A stretch of DNA of 37,739 nucleotides from Candidatus Zixiibacteriota bacterium (GCA_024641335.1 JAHEDG010000003.1:65586-103324); one strand, 5' to 3'; positions 1 through 7,620 are shown, counted from the first letter of the stretch. Program-made: numbers and translations. The notes: generated by a model not told the origin, from the sequence alone.

Positions 1-822
1 GACGCCCTGGAAAAATCGGTCGAATCATCGCCTGCTCTGGTTTCCATCTCTCCCGCTAACCCGGAAATAGGCACAATACAGGATATCGAAAAGATCTCAA
101 AAATATGCGCAGAGCACAACGCCCTGCTTCATTGCGATTGTACCTCCGCCGCAGGATTAATGGAAATCGATCTGGCCAGGCTCAAAATCGATCTTTTAAC
201 TCTGTCGGGGCATAATCTTTATGGACCGATGGGAATCGGGGCGCTGTATGTCGCCGATCATATAGCCATCGGTTCTCTTTTCCAGGGAGGCAATCAGGAA
301 AATGGAATCAGGCCGGGCACCGAGAACCTTCCGGGAATCGCCGGGATGGCCGCCGCCTGTAAAATCGCCAAAAACGATCTTCCCGCTCTTCAAACCAGAC
401 TTTCCAGAATGGGGGAGAGGCTTCGAACCGGACTCGAAAAATCTATCCCTTTCATCCATTTTACCGGGCATCAGAGGCAGCGTCTGCCCGGTCACGTATC
501 TTTCTGGGTGGAGCATATAGAAGGGGAATCGATGCTTTTGCTGCTTTCCATGAAAGGTGTTATGGCCTCATCGGGATCGGCTTGCAGCTCCAACCTCAGG
601 GCCAGGGACGAGTCCGGGCTTACCGCCTCCCACGTTCTCTCGGCCGTCGGGGTACCCTCGGATATTTGCGCGGGATCATTGACTTTTTCCCTCGGACGAT
701 ATAATAATGATGAGGATATTGATTATCTGCTTTCGGTTCTGCCGGACGTAGTGGAAAAATTACTGGCTATGTCCCCCAGTTACGCCGATTTTAAGAAAGG
801 AAGCGGCAATAAAGATGAATAA
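1..822 (+). CDS. Cysteine desulfurase-like (IscS/NifS fold) protein lacking the PLP lysine, 5'-truncated
   Basis: Class V aminotransferase fold. The reading frame is open from base 1, so the N-terminus lies outside the window. Seen in sequence: an ANPEIG stretch (IscS VNNEIG region), the PLP-ring aspartate in HCDCTSAAG, a [14 protein letters not shown] segment, and the mobile-loop cysteine in SSGSACSSN (codon 583-585). The motif that normally reads SGHK, whose lysine forms the Schiff base with PLP, reads SGHN here (Asn codon 214-216). The glutamine of the usual DATQ motif is Ser (codon 145-147). Classical desulfurase chemistry on its own is therefore doubtful. The stop overlaps the iscU start by 8 bases, so the two are translationally coupled and probably form an IscS-IscU-like complex. 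From memory, the Archaeoglobus fulgidus IscS also lacks this lysine. Family assignment is firm; enzymatic activity is uncertain. Confidence 0.88.
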   Translation, partial: DALEKSVESSPALVSISPANPEIGTIQDIEKISKICAEHNALLHCDCTSAAGLMEIDLARLKIDLLTLSGHNLYGPMGIGALYVADHIAIGSLFQGGNQENGIRPGTENLPGIAGMAAACKIAKNDLPALQTRLSRMGERLRTGLEKSIPFIHFTGHQRQRLPGHVSFWVEHIEGESMLLLLSMKGVMASSGSACSSNLRARDESGLTASHVLSAVGVPSDICAGSLTFSLGRYNNDEDIDYLLSVLPDVVEKLLAMSPSYADFKKGSGNKDE

Positions 823-1207
823 TCCTTTTCCATATTCCGAGATCGTCATGGATCATTTTGCCAATCCCCGCAATATGGGGGATATGGATGATTACTCCTG
901 TGTCGGTGATGTCGGCAATCCCACCTGCGGCGATATGATGCGGTTGTATCTCAAGATTGAAAACGGCGTCATAGTAGACGCCAAATTCAAGACTTTCGGA
1001 TGCGGAGCCGCTATCGCCTCGTCATCGATGCTGACTGAAATGCTCAAAGGCCAGCCGCTCGAAGAAGCCTTGAAAATCTCCAACGAAGCTGTTGCCGAGG
1101 CTTTGGGAGGTCTTCCGCCGGCCAAGGTCCATTGTTCGGTTATGGCCGAGGAAGCTCTTAAGGCGGCCCTGGATAATTTCGAGGAAAAAAACGAATCCGG
1201 CATATAG
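815..1207 (+). CDS. iscU: Iron-sulfur cluster assembly scaffold IscU
   Basis: Scaffold on which Fe-S clusters are built before transfer to apoproteins. The 130-residue length is usual for the family. All ligand positions are present: Cys38 in GNPTCGD with the following Asp40, Cys63 in [11 protein letters not shown], and Cys107 in [15 protein letters not shown], preceded by His106. It starts inside the end of the upstream IscS-like gene (8-base overlap), so the two form one operon. The LPPAK stretch corresponds to the LPPVK HscA-recognition motif of IscU proteins, although no hscA/hscB lies in the window. The NifU-like C-terminal domain is absent, so this is a stand-alone IscU type. Confidence 0.95.
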   Translation: MNNPFPYSEIVMDHFANPRNMGDMDDYSCVGDVGNPTCGDMMRLYLKIENGVIVDAKFKTFGCGAAIASSSMLTEMLKGQPLEEALKISNEAVAEALGGLPPAKVHCSVMAEEALKAALDNFEEKNESGI

Positions 1208-1282
1208 ATCTGTATTCTCACAGGAGGCCGGGAATGAAATTGACAATCAGATACTTATTTTAAGAAAAACGATGGAGGAAAA

Positions 1283-1627
1283 ATGAAAAAACTATTTTTG
1301 ATCGCCGTTCTGCTTCTGGGAATGTTGACCGCCGCCTGCAGCAAACAGAAAGCTCTGGATAATATCCTGGCCGATCCGGAAATGAAAAGCTACCTGTTGA
1401 AGCAGATGCTCGGCGACGAGAGCACCAGGGCGGAAATGGCCGATTCTATTCTGGCCGACGAAAATATTGTCACCGCTTATCTTTCAGGAATGGCCGAAAT
1501 GGAGATTTCCAGGGGAGATCTCTTAAGCTATATCATGGCGGTCGATACCACTGGTGAATGGACTATCGGAAAACTATCCGAAAATCCGGAATTCAAAAAG
1601 ATAATGAAACAGGCTGTCAGAAAATAA
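1283..1627 (+). CDS. Small lipoprotein of unknown function
   Basis: A 114-residue protein with a lipoprotein signal: basic start MKK, a hydrophobic stretch and a lipobox LTAAC, with Cys19 expected to be lipidated. The mature part is Met/Glu/Asp-rich and probably alpha-helical. It contains a repeated theme, ILADPEMKSYLLKQML followed by ADSILADENIVTAYLSG, and ends in a similar NPEFKKIMKQAV segment, so it may be built of short helical repeats. The start is supported by GGAGG at 1274-1278. It lies 75 bases after iscU, possibly in the same transcript, and is followed by a hairpin terminator. I do not recognise a named family. Confidence 0.75.
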   Translation: MKKLFLIAVLLLGMLTAACSKQKALDNILADPEMKSYLLKQMLGDESTRAEMADSILADENIVTAYLSGMAEMEISRGDLLSYIMAVDTTGEWTIGKLSENPEFKKIMKQAVRK

Positions 1628-1647
1628 GTCAAACAGTTAGAATAATG

Positions 1648-1688
1648 AAGGCTGCCAGGCTGTCATATCGATAGCGGCGGCCTTTTTT
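1648..1688 (+). terminator. Intrinsic terminator after the iscU-lipoprotein operon
   Basis: The arms AAGGCTGCC (1648-1656) and GGCGGCCTT (1676-1684) pair with one G-U and run straight into a T tract (1683-1688). It sits between two convergent genes and ends the plus-strand operon. Confidence 0.75.
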
Positions 1689-2241
1689 ATTTTGATGTTT
1701 TCTCGAATTCCATTATCGAAAACGCCCATATCAGCGCGGTCAGCCCGGTCAGCGCTATCGGAATCAGAGGCGTCTCGCCGAGATACGTTCCTATCCTGGT
1801 CAAATTGATCACCGGGATATTCAAATTATTTATCAGCCTCGACGTGTCGGATAAAAGAGGGCTGAAATTAATTTTCGAGACCGCCGCTATGAAATCGTCC
1901 CATCCGGCCAAAATCATCGCAATCGGGAGTATAGATACCGCCGCCGCCGCGTAACGAATTATCTTTTCCATACGCTGAGCCGGCGCGGAACTCTTTTCCG
2001 TTCGGCGGATTCGGACCATAACCGGATCGGTAAAATCTACAGCCACGCCAGTCGGTGATAAAAGCCTAAGCCCGCTTTCCAATTTCGGATCTAATTCGAT
2101 CAGCGTCCGGCATACGGCGCATGAGTCCAAATGCGATACAACCGCATTCGATATAGCTGGATCTTCAGAGTCGGAAATCATCATCAGCATTATATCAGCG
2201 CAGCTATACGGCATGTTTATCCCACATTCTTTTAAGCTCAT
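1687..2241 (-). CDS. Anti-sigma factor with zinc-finger (ZAS) domain and membrane segments
   Basis: This 184-residue protein is expected to sequester the adjacent ECF sigma factor. The N-terminal part contains the ZAS signature His37-x3-Cys41-x2-Cys44 (HLDSCAVC), with an additional Cys14. A hydrophobic segment at about residues 96-114 (AAAAVSILPIAMILAG) and another near the C-terminus (about 158-177, LIPIALTGLTALIWAF) suggest a membrane-anchored regulator with a short extracytoplasmic loop. The start codon lies 38 bases inside the 3' end of the sigma gene, so the pair is translationally coupled, as is typical of sigma/anti-sigma operons. The signal it senses cannot be read from the sequence. 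Confidence 0.85.
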   Translation of the reverse strand: MSLKECGINMPYSCADIMLMMISDSEDPAISNAVVSHLDSCAVCRTLIELDPKLESGLRLLSPTGVAVDFTDPVMVRIRRTEKSSAPAQRMEKIIRYAAAAVSILPIAMILAGWDDFIAAVSKINFSPLLSDTSRLINNLNIPVINLTRIGTYLGETPLIPIALTGLTALIWAFSIMEFEKTSK

Positions 2242-2812
2242 ATTTCGCTCTATAAAGCCTGATCTTGACCGTTCCGATCGGGCAGGCCAGAACCTCGGCT
2301 ATCTCCTCGTATTTCAAATCATCGTAATAATGAAGAATGACAACCGCGCGCAGATCCGGTTTTAGCATACCTATGAGTTTTTCCAGTGTCATTTTCAATG
2401 ATCTGTTTTTATAGGTATCGTCTTTCGGCTCATGAACATTTTCTTCAAGCGCCTTACTCCTTGATTTCTCTCTGGAGATATGGGCCAAGGTGGTGTTATA
2501 GGCTATACGATAGAGCCAGGTTTTGAAGCTGGAATTGTGTTCGAATCGACGGATCCCCTTATACGCTCTTAGGAAAACTTCCTGGGAAATATCTCTGGCC
2601 GGTTCGTTCGTCCTGATCATCCCGAAGACCAGAGTGTAAACAAAATCCTCGTATTTCCGCACTAATATTCCGAACGATTCGGTATCGCCTTCTCTGACAG
2701 CCGCGATTATCGCGTCGTCCGAATCTACTACGTTGACTGCTTCGAAGCGAACGCTCGCGGGTCTCTTCGCGAAAGTGCCGGATAACGCCTGTGAAATCGA
2801 TTCCTGTTTCAT
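2204..2812 (-). CDS. ECF-family RNA polymerase sigma factor
   Basis: This 202-residue sigma-70 family protein contains only regions 2 and 4. Region 2 is seen in AAVREGDTESFGILVRKYEDF, the ISQEVFLRAYKG core-binding segment and the FKTWLYRIAYN promoter-melting segment. Region 4 ends in an HTH, EEIAEVLACPIGTVKIRLYRAK. The N-terminus has about 30 residues before region 2. The ATG at 2812 is the only ordinary start and follows AAAGGA. The gene overlaps the downstream anti-sigma gene by 38 bases. A perfect inverted repeat upstream (2843-2877) carries TGAAAC elements on both strands and suggests autoregulation together with the divergent gene at 2919. Confidence 0.93.
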   Translation of the reverse strand: MKQESISQALSGTFAKRPASVRFEAVNVVDSDDAIIAAVREGDTESFGILVRKYEDFVYTLVFGMIRTNEPARDISQEVFLRAYKGIRRFEHNSSFKTWLYRIAYNTTLAHISREKSRSKALEENVHEPKDDTYKNRSLKMTLEKLIGMLKPDLRAVVILHYYDDLKYEEIAEVLACPIGTVKIRLYRAKYELKRMWDKHAV

Positions 2813-2822
2813 CGTTGGTCCT

Positions 2823-2851
2823 TTGACTTCTAATACGTGAAAATTGTTTCA
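2823..2851 (-). promoter_or_regulatory. Candidate ECF-type promoter for the sigma/anti-sigma operon
   Basis: Reading the minus strand: TGAAAC (2851-2846), a 17-base spacer, then AGTCAA (2828-2823). The spacing and the GTC core match the divergent promoter at 2869-2897. The predicted start of transcription (about 2816) leaves only a few bases before the ATG at 2812, so the message would be almost leaderless. Inference from motif only. Confidence 0.45.
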
Positions 2852-2877
2852 AAAGATGCGAGGTATTTTGAAACAAT
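2843..2877. repeat. Perfect 12-bp inverted repeat between divergent sigma and membrane-protein genes
   Basis: Arms ATTGTTTCAAAA (2843-2854) and TTTTGAAACAAT (2866-2877) are exact reverse complements separated by 11 bases. Each arm supplies a TGAAAC, the usual look of an ECF -35 element, so the dyad can be read as two back-to-back ECF promoters or as an operator. Confidence 0.85.
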
Positions 2878-2897
2878 ATGATGACTATCCAGGTCTA
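2869..2897 (+). promoter_or_regulatory. Candidate ECF-type promoter for the DUF6249-like gene
   Basis: TGAAAC (2869-2874), a 17-base spacer and GGTCTA (2892-2897), close to the general ECF pattern of an AAC-containing -35 and a GTC-containing -10. A start of transcription near 2904 would leave room for the AAAGGAGG ribosome site at 2907-2914 and the ATG at 2919. Confidence 0.55.
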
Positions 2898-2918
2898 AGA
2901 GCCAAAAAAGGAGGAATT

Positions 2919-3305
2919 ATGTGGCAAGCAGATCCCAATTTCAACATCGTTTTGATCGTCGCCCTCGTATTCAGCGGTCTTATCGCGGTCCCCATCATGA
3001 TAATTTCACTCATCTACCGCAATAGCCAGAAACGACGGGAAACCGAATTGATCAGAATGGCGATCGAGAAAGGGCAGCCGGTGCCGGTATTCCCCGCGGC
3101 ATATCCGTCGAAATTCCGCAGTCTCAAAGCGGCCCTGGTTTGGATGGCAGTGGGTATCGGCTTGCCGCTTATGGTCGTCTTTGAGGAATTGAGCGGGTGG
3201 AGCGGAATAGCAATGGGCTTTATACCGTTCCTTGTCGGAGTCGCGCTGCTTATAGGTTGGCTGATCGAGAATAAAGCCGATGCAAAAAATAGCGCCGGCT
3301 CCTGA
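2919..3305 (+). CDS. Small membrane protein, probably DUF6249 family
   Basis: A 128-residue protein. I chose the ATG at 2919 because an excellent AAAGGAGG (2907-2914) precedes it; a longer frame from TTG 2844 would start inside the regulatory dyad. Three hydrophobic helices are visible: IVLIVALVFSGLIAVPIMII near the N-terminus, AALVWMAVGIGLPLMVVF in the middle and FIPFLVGVALLIGWLI near the end. A basic cytoplasmic stretch RNSQKRRETELIRMAIEKGQPVP joins the first and second. This arrangement resembles DUF6249 proteins, which I recall as neighbours of ECF sigma genes in several phyla. Its divergent position and the shared promoter dyad suggest it belongs to the sigma factor's regulon. Function unknown. 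Confidence 0.75.
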   Translation: MWQADPNFNIVLIVALVFSGLIAVPIMIISLIYRNSQKRRETELIRMAIEKGQPVPVFPAAYPSKFRSLKAALVWMAVGIGLPLMVVFEELSGWSGIAMGFIPFLVGVALLIGWLIENKADAKNSAGS

Positions 3306-3307
3306 CT

Positions 3308-4645
3308 CTATTTCTTATACCATTTGCCGAATTTAAACCAGATCAGGATGGCTATTCCCTTGAGCCCTGTGGAAATAGTGATAGCCCAGAATATACCGGC
3401 CGGACCCAGCCCCAGGGGGATCGCCAGATAATAAGCCAGAGGAATCCGAATCAAGGTACCCGGAATCGAAACGATCGTCGGGGGCAGCGTATGGCCGGCG
3501 CCGCTGAACGCTCCCCCGAAGGCGAATTCGAACCCCATGAATATCTGGGATACGGCCATGATCCTCAAATAATCTGCTCCGTACTTAATGACATCGATTT
3601 CATTGCTGAAAAGCGAGGCTATTTGTTCCGGGAGGAAAAAGAATATCGCGCTGAATGCTATTGTTACAATCGATAAAATACCAGCGCTCGTCCAAACCGC
3701 TTTTGCCGCGCGTTCCGGTGATTTCGCCCCCAGGTTCTGACCGACTATCGATGATATAGCCATATAAAAGCCAAAGCAGGTCATATAGGATATAGATTCC
3801 GCCCTGTTGCCCACCGGTATCGAGGCTATTGCCGAGGTCCCGAATTCCGACATTATTCTGGTCATGGCCAGATACACCAGCGAAAAATTGATACTCGAAA
3901 GCGATACCGGAGCCCCTATCCTGAACATTTTCCCTATAACGCTAAAATCGATTGGAAATAGTTTGCGGGGAATTATCCGGTAGGGAACCCGTCCCTTCTT
4001 AACAAAATACAATCCCAGTACCGTGCCCAAAATATGAGAGATAGCCGTGGCCACAGCCGCTCCGACCGTCTCCAGCCGGGGGAAAATCCATATCCCGTAT
4101 ATCAGCAGGATATCCAGGATTATATTCAGTACAACCGTGCTGACCATGATAATCATAGGAGTCTTGGTATCGCCAACCGATCGGAAAGTGGCCCAGATAA
4201 CTTCGCCGATAAACATGGGGGGAACCGCCAAAAATATGATCTTCAGATAAACTGTGGCCATCGATTCCACTTCCGGCCCGAGATTCAACAGCCGCAGGAT
4301 AATCCCTGAGAACGAAAAACCTATAACCGCCAATATCGACGAGAAAATTATGGAGAACCTGAATATACTCCTGGTCTTTTCGCCGGCCGTTTCTCCCTGG
4401 CCCGCGCCGATATCTCTCGATATGATCGCCACTGTACCGATCGAGAAAATATCCATCAACGAGAAAATCATCCAGATGATGAAACCAGCCGATCCCACCG
4501 CCGCCAACTCGGCGTTTCCCAGATGACCTACCAGGGCGGTATCTATGAAATTATTGGCTACGATGGCGAACATCGAAAGTACCGCGGGGAAAGCCAGAGC
4601 GAGTATATGCCCGTAAATCGAGCCTTTTGTCAGATCCCTTGCCAT
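3308..4645 (-). CDS. MATE-family multidrug/sodium antiporter
   Basis: A 445-residue inner-membrane exporter of the MATE (MatE) superfamily with about 12 hydrophobic helices in two homologous halves. The N-terminal signature is recognisable in LALAFPAVLSMFAIVANNFIDTALVG followed by LGNAELAAVG; the second half repeats the theme in SSINFSLVYLAMTRI. These proteins expel cationic compounds in exchange for Na+ or H+; the substrate cannot be predicted. The gene is convergent with the DUF6249-like gene (2 bases apart) and appears monocistronic. The start ATG has only a weak ribosome site. Confidence 0.9.
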   Translation of the reverse strand: MARDLTKGSIYGHILALAFPAVLSMFAIVANNFIDTALVGHLGNAELAAVGSAGFIIWMIFSLMDIFSIGTVAIISRDIGAGQGETAGEKTRSIFRFSIIFSSILAVIGFSFSGIILRLLNLGPEVESMATVYLKIIFLAVPPMFIGEVIWATFRSVGDTKTPMIIMVSTVVLNIILDILLIYGIWIFPRLETVGAAVATAISHILGTVLGLYFVKKGRVPYRIIPRKLFPIDFSVIGKMFRIGAPVSLSSINFSLVYLAMTRIMSEFGTSAIASIPVGNRAESISYMTCFGFYMAISSIVGQNLGAKSPERAAKAVWTSAGILSIVTIAFSAIFFFLPEQIASLFSNEIDVIKYGADYLRIMAVSQIFMGFEFAFGGAFSGAGHTLPPTIVSIPGTLIRIPLAYYLAIPLGLGPAGIFWAITISTGLKGIAILIWFKFGKWYKK

Positions 4646-4710
4646 TATTGAACTATCTTGATTCTTATGATTAAAATCGCGTTTTGGATTCCAAAATCCG
4701 CCGGCTCCGG

Positions 4711-5322
4711 CTAATTATTGTAAAATTCGGAGACCGGCCTGAAACTTCTCCGGTGAACAGGGCAGGGTCCCAGACGGCCAAGGCTGGCTATATGCTCGCT
4801 GGTGGGATAACCTTTATGCCTGCGGAACCCATATCCCGGGTACTCTCTATCCAACTTCTCCATTATCTCGTCTCTGTGGACCTTGGCCAGTATAGACGCG
4901 GCCGAGATGGCCGGAATTTTGCCGTCCCCGCCGATCACAGCTTTTTGAGGATAACCAAGTCCGGGAATCTCCATTCGACCGTCCACCATTACCATGTCCG
5001 GTTCAATTTCAATTCGTAAAATCGCTTCCTTCATAGCCAGAAACGTGGCCTGCAGAATATTAATCCGGTCGACTACCTCCGGACCGATCACTCCGATACC
5101 CCAGCGGCTCGCTGAATCCAAAATTCGCTTGTTCATAGCCTCTCGCTTTTCCACCGACAGCTTTTTGGAATCATCCAATCCGGATATATCGAAATCGTCA
5201 CAGAGTATTACCGCGGCCGCTACCACCGGCCCGGCCAATGGACCTCGCCCGGCCTCGTCGACCCCGCAAATAAAAGGCCCGGCAAATTGGCCGGGCCCTA
5301 ATTTTAGCTTTTTAAGTCCGAT
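4711..5322 (-). CDS. rnhB: Ribonuclease HII, with a non-canonical start codon
   Basis: RNase HII removes ribonucleotides from DNA and RNA from RNA-DNA hybrids. Seen: the active-site segment GVDEAGRGPLAGPVVAAAV (Asp22, Glu23), DDSKKLS, MVMVDGR, and SAASILAKVHRDE, with the C-terminal YPGYGFRRHKGYPTSEH. No ATG, GTG or TTG occurs between the upstream in-frame stop (5371-5373) and the catalytic DEAGRG. The first conventional codon is the TTG at 5238, the Leu of GPLAGP, which would delete the catalytic residues. The best alternative is ATC at 5322-5320: it overlaps the rplS stop (TGATC) and follows AAGGGA by 6 bases, giving 203 residues starting IGLKKLKLG. An ATG changed to ATC, or a base error, would explain it. 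The first codons also contain the rplS terminator hairpin. Confidence 0.85.
   Translation of the reverse strand: MGLKKLKLGPGQFAGPFICGVDEAGRGPLAGPVVAAAVILCDDFDISGLDDSKKLSVEKREAMNKRILDSASRWGIGVIGPEVVDRINILQATFLAMKEAILRIEIEPDMVMVDGRMEIPGLGYPQKAVIGGDGKIPAISAASILAKVHRDEIMEKLDREYPGYGFRRHKGYPTSEHIASLGRLGPCPVHRRSFRPVSEFYNN
5268..5297 (-). terminator. Terminator-like hairpin after rplS, inside the rnhB 5' coding region
   Basis: On the minus strand GGCCCGGC (5297-5290), a 6-base loop and GCCGGGCC (5283-5276) form a perfect 8-bp GC stem followed by TTTTATTT (5275-5268). This is the form of a Rho-independent terminator. It lies within the N-terminal codons of rnhB, so it may reduce transcription into rnhB relative to the ribosomal genes. 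Confidence 0.7.
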
Positions 5323-5669
5323 CAGGAATCCCTTTTCTCGGCTATTCTGGCCTTCTTCCCCTTGACATCTCTAAGATAGTAAAGCTTGGAACGGCGAACA
5401 CGCCCTTTTTTCAATACCTGTATCTTTTCCACGTTGGGAGAATGCAGCGGGAATACGCGTTCCACGCCGATACCGGCCGAAACCTTGCGTACTGTGAACG
5501 ACGCTCCGATTCCTCCGCCTCTGCGCGAGATAACAATCCCCTGGAAAATCTGAATTCGCTCTTTGTCTCCCTCTTTGATTTTCACATGGACCTTGAGGGT
5601 ATCGCCCGGACCGAACTCAGGCAGATCGTCTTTGAGGTACTTTCCCTCTAGAACTTCTATTTTTGACAT
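5322..5669 (-). CDS. rplS: 50S ribosomal protein L19
   Basis: L19 (bL19) sits at the 30S-50S interface of the ribosome. The 115-residue length is normal. Typical stretches are [52 protein letters not shown] and the basic [12 protein letters not shown] near the C-terminus. The start overlaps the 3' end of trmD by 13 bases, and the gene is followed by a GC-rich terminator-like hairpin. Confidence 0.97.
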   Translation of the reverse strand: MSKIEVLEGKYLKDDLPEFGPGDTLKVHVKIKEGDKERIQIFQGIVISRRGGGIGASFTVRKVSAGIGVERVFPLHSPNVEKIQVLKKGRVRRSKLYYLRDVKGKKARIAEKRDS

Positions 5670-6415
5670 TTCTCAGTCTCCGTCCTTTTCAAATCAGTTT
5701 CATATTCATCCAAAATATCATTCTCTTCTTTTGTCAGCGTTCGGTTACTAAATAGATCCGGCCGCCTGTTTCTGGTGCGGTGAAGGGCGTTCCCCAGCCG
5801 CCATCTGCGTATCTTCTCATGATGCCCGGAAAGCAATACTTCCGGCACCCTGCAACCGCCAAAATCCTCCGGACGGGTATACTCTGCCGGCCCGATTATC
5901 CCCGAATAATGAGAGTCCTCTTCGGCCGATCCGAAATCTTTCATGGTACCGGGCAAAAGCCGCAATATAGCGTCGGCTATTACCACCGCCGCGTATTCTC
6001 CTCCGGTCAGAATGTAATCTCCTATGGAGATCTCCCGGAGATTGCCCATCTCGACTACCCTTTGGTCGACTCCCTTATAATGGCCGCATACCATTACGAT
6101 CCGCTCATACCCCGCGAATTCAATCGCGGTTTTCTGGGTGAATACCTCTCCGGCGGCGGAGGTGATCAAACGAAGCGCCCGGTTCTCCGGATCGATTTTC
6201 CCCAGCGCCTCCAATATCGGCTCCGGTTTCATAACCATACCGGGACCGCCCCCGTAAGGTACATCGTCCACTACGCTGTGTTTATCATAAGTGAAGCTCC
6301 GAAGATCATGAGTCTTGATCTCGAATAATTCACCGGCTTGTCCTCTGCCTATCAGGCTTTCGGAAAGCGGAGCCTCAACCATATTGGGGAATATCGTTAT
6401 TATATCGATACGCAT
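5657..6415 (-). CDS. trmD: tRNA (guanine-N1-)-methyltransferase TrmD
   Basis: TrmD methylates G37 in tRNAs reading codons that start with C, using S-adenosylmethionine, and prevents +1 frameshifting. The 252-residue protein has the SPOUT trefoil-knot signatures: [31 protein letters not shown] and [14 protein letters not shown], plus the conserved [13 protein letters not shown] region leading into [10 protein letters not shown]. It lies directly after rimM (2-base gap) and overlaps rplS, the usual bacterial order. Confidence 0.97.
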   Translation of the reverse strand: MRIDIITIFPNMVEAPLSESLIGRGQAGELFEIKTHDLRSFTYDKHSVVDDVPYGGGPGMVMKPEPILEALGKIDPENRALRLITSAAGEVFTQKTAIEFAGYERIVMVCGHYKGVDQRVVEMGNLREISIGDYILTGGEYAAVVIADAILRLLPGTMKDFGSAEEDSHYSGIIGPAEYTRPEDFGGCRVPEVLLSGHHEKIRRWRLGNALHRTRNRRPDLFSNRTLTKEENDILDEYETDLKRTETEKCQK

Positions 6416-6417
6416 GC

Positions 6418-6915
6418 TTAAAATAAATCCTCTATCTTCTCGACCACAATTCGCCTGCTCTCGATATCAATCGATTTGACAAATGCCTTCACGAATGGAA
6501 TCATAATCTCAGCTTTTTCCGTTCTCACATTCAAGATATCGTTCCCGGCGTTGCTGTCGACAAATGTCACAGTTCCGATCAACTCCCCGTCGGTATCGAA
6601 AACCTCCGCTCCCTCGATCTCGAAATGATAAAACTCCGATTTGTCTAATGGGGCGAGATTTTCCTTTTCCAAAAGAATCTCGCCGCCCCGCCAACTCGAG
6701 GCCGCTTCCTCGTCTTCGATTCCCTTGAGTTTTACTCCGACCCGGTTTTTGAGGAGCTTGATCTCTTCCACTTCGTACTCCCCGCTGCGGTCATCCTTTT
6801 GCAGGGTGACCTTGACTCCGGGTTTCAGACTTTCCGAGCTCGGACGATAGAGAACTGCCGCCAGTTCGCCTTTATAGCCGCGCAGCCCCCTGATGTATGC
6901 CACTGCGATTTTCAT
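6418..6915 (-). CDS. rimM: Ribosome maturation factor RimM
   Basis: RimM binds S19 and assists 30S head assembly. The N-terminal half forms a beta-barrel (VAYIRGLRGYKGELA) and the C-terminal half a PRC-barrel (EFYHFEIEGAEVFDTDGELIG, then NDILNVR, ending IMIPFVKAFV). I place the start at the ATG at 6915 (165 residues) rather than the TTG one codon upstream; neither has a strong ribosome site. The family's usual GxxGLKGE reads GLRGYKGE here. It sits between khpA and trmD. Confidence 0.9.
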   Translation of the reverse strand: MKIAVAYIRGLRGYKGELAAVLYRPSSESLKPGVKVTLQKDDRSGEYEVEEIKLLKNRVGVKLKGIEDEEAASSWRGGEILLEKENLAPLDKSEFYHFEIEGAEVFDTDGELIGTVTFVDSNAGNDILNVRTEKAEIMIPFVKAFVKSIDIESRRIVVEKIEDLF

Positions 6916-6959
6916 CAAATTGCCGGCGGCCTGGACTTCCCAGTCTCTAAACTTCCGGG

Positions 6960-7190
6960 TTATTCCAATATTTCCAGGAGAGCCCGTTTTCCTTTCTTGG
7001 CTGAAACCGCCGAAATTATTGTTCTGATAGCTTTGGCGGTCTGTCCTTTGCGTCCGATCACTTTTCCGAGATCTTCGTTAAAGACCCGCAATTCGTAAAC
7101 AGTTGTTTTTTCGCCCTCTACTTCTGATACACTGACCGAGTCTGGATGATCAACCAACGCTCTCGCGATGAATTCGATGAACTCCTTCAA
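6960..7190 (-). CDS. khpA: KH-domain RNA-binding protein KhpA
   Basis: A 76-residue single KH-domain protein of the KhpA (YlqC) family, an RNA chaperone/regulator often encoded between rpsP and rimM. The KH GxxG loop is seen in [18 protein letters not shown], preceded by [12 protein letters not shown]. The start is a TTG at 7190 with a strong AAGGAGG just upstream. Position and length match the family. Confidence 0.92.
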   Translation of the reverse strand: MKEFIEFIARALVDHPDSVSVSEVEGEKTTVYELRVFNEDLGKVIGRKGQTAKAIRTIISAVSAKKGKRALLEILE

Positions 7191-7226
7191 AATCTCCTCC
7201 TTGCTTGAGGTGGAATACGAGGTCCT

Positions 7227-7583
7227 TTACGCGCTCTGTTGCTCTGCCTTCTTCGCCTTTTTCTTCTTAATTCTCTCGGTAATCACGGATTTCAATTCCA
7301 TACCCGAAATATCGCCCCCCGCTTTCCTGGTCGACCACTTATCCCACAGGCCGATCTCCTTGAAGAGCGAAGATACCGTATCGGAAACTTCAGCGCCGTT
7401 CTCCAGCCAGTAATACACCTTATCCTCGTTCAGAGATACCTTGGCCGGTTTTTCTATCGGATGATAAAATCCAAGCACCTCTATGAAACGGCCGTCGCGG
7501 GCGTTGCGCGAATCGGTCGCCACAAACCTGTAGAATGGACGCTTCTTGGCTCCCATCCGACGTAACCTGATTATTGCTGCCAC
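7227..7583 (-). CDS. rpsP: 30S ribosomal protein S16
   Basis: S16 (bS16) is an assembly protein of the small subunit. The family N-terminus reads IIRLRRMGAKKRPFYRFVA, followed by DGRFIEVLGFYHP and YYWLENGAEVSDTV. At 118 residues it is longer than the usual 80-90 because of an added Lys/Ala-rich C-terminal tail (ERIKKKKAKKAEQQ), an extension seen in several phyla. The start is GTG at 7583, with AGGAGG upstream. Confidence 0.96.
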   Translation of the reverse strand: MAAIIRLRRMGAKKRPFYRFVATDSRNARDGRFIEVLGFYHPIEKPAKVSLNEDKVYYWLENGAEVSDTVSSLFKEIGLWDKWSTRKAGGDISGMELKSVITERIKKKKAKKAEQQSA

Positions 7584-7620
7584 TTATCCTCCTGCTCGCT
7601 TCGGATCTATCCGAAGTCGT

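Noticed and set aside
3308-4645. Link between the MATE exporter and the ECF sigma regulon
   Set aside because: It is convergent with the DUF6249-like gene and has no TGAAAC-type promoter upstream; nothing in the sequence ties it to the sigma factor.
5239-5373. Treating rnhB as a pseudogene because it lacks a normal start
   Set aside because: The rest of the gene is intact with all catalytic motifs, and an ATC codon sits at the ideal distance from a ribosome site; a non-canonical start or a single base error is simpler.
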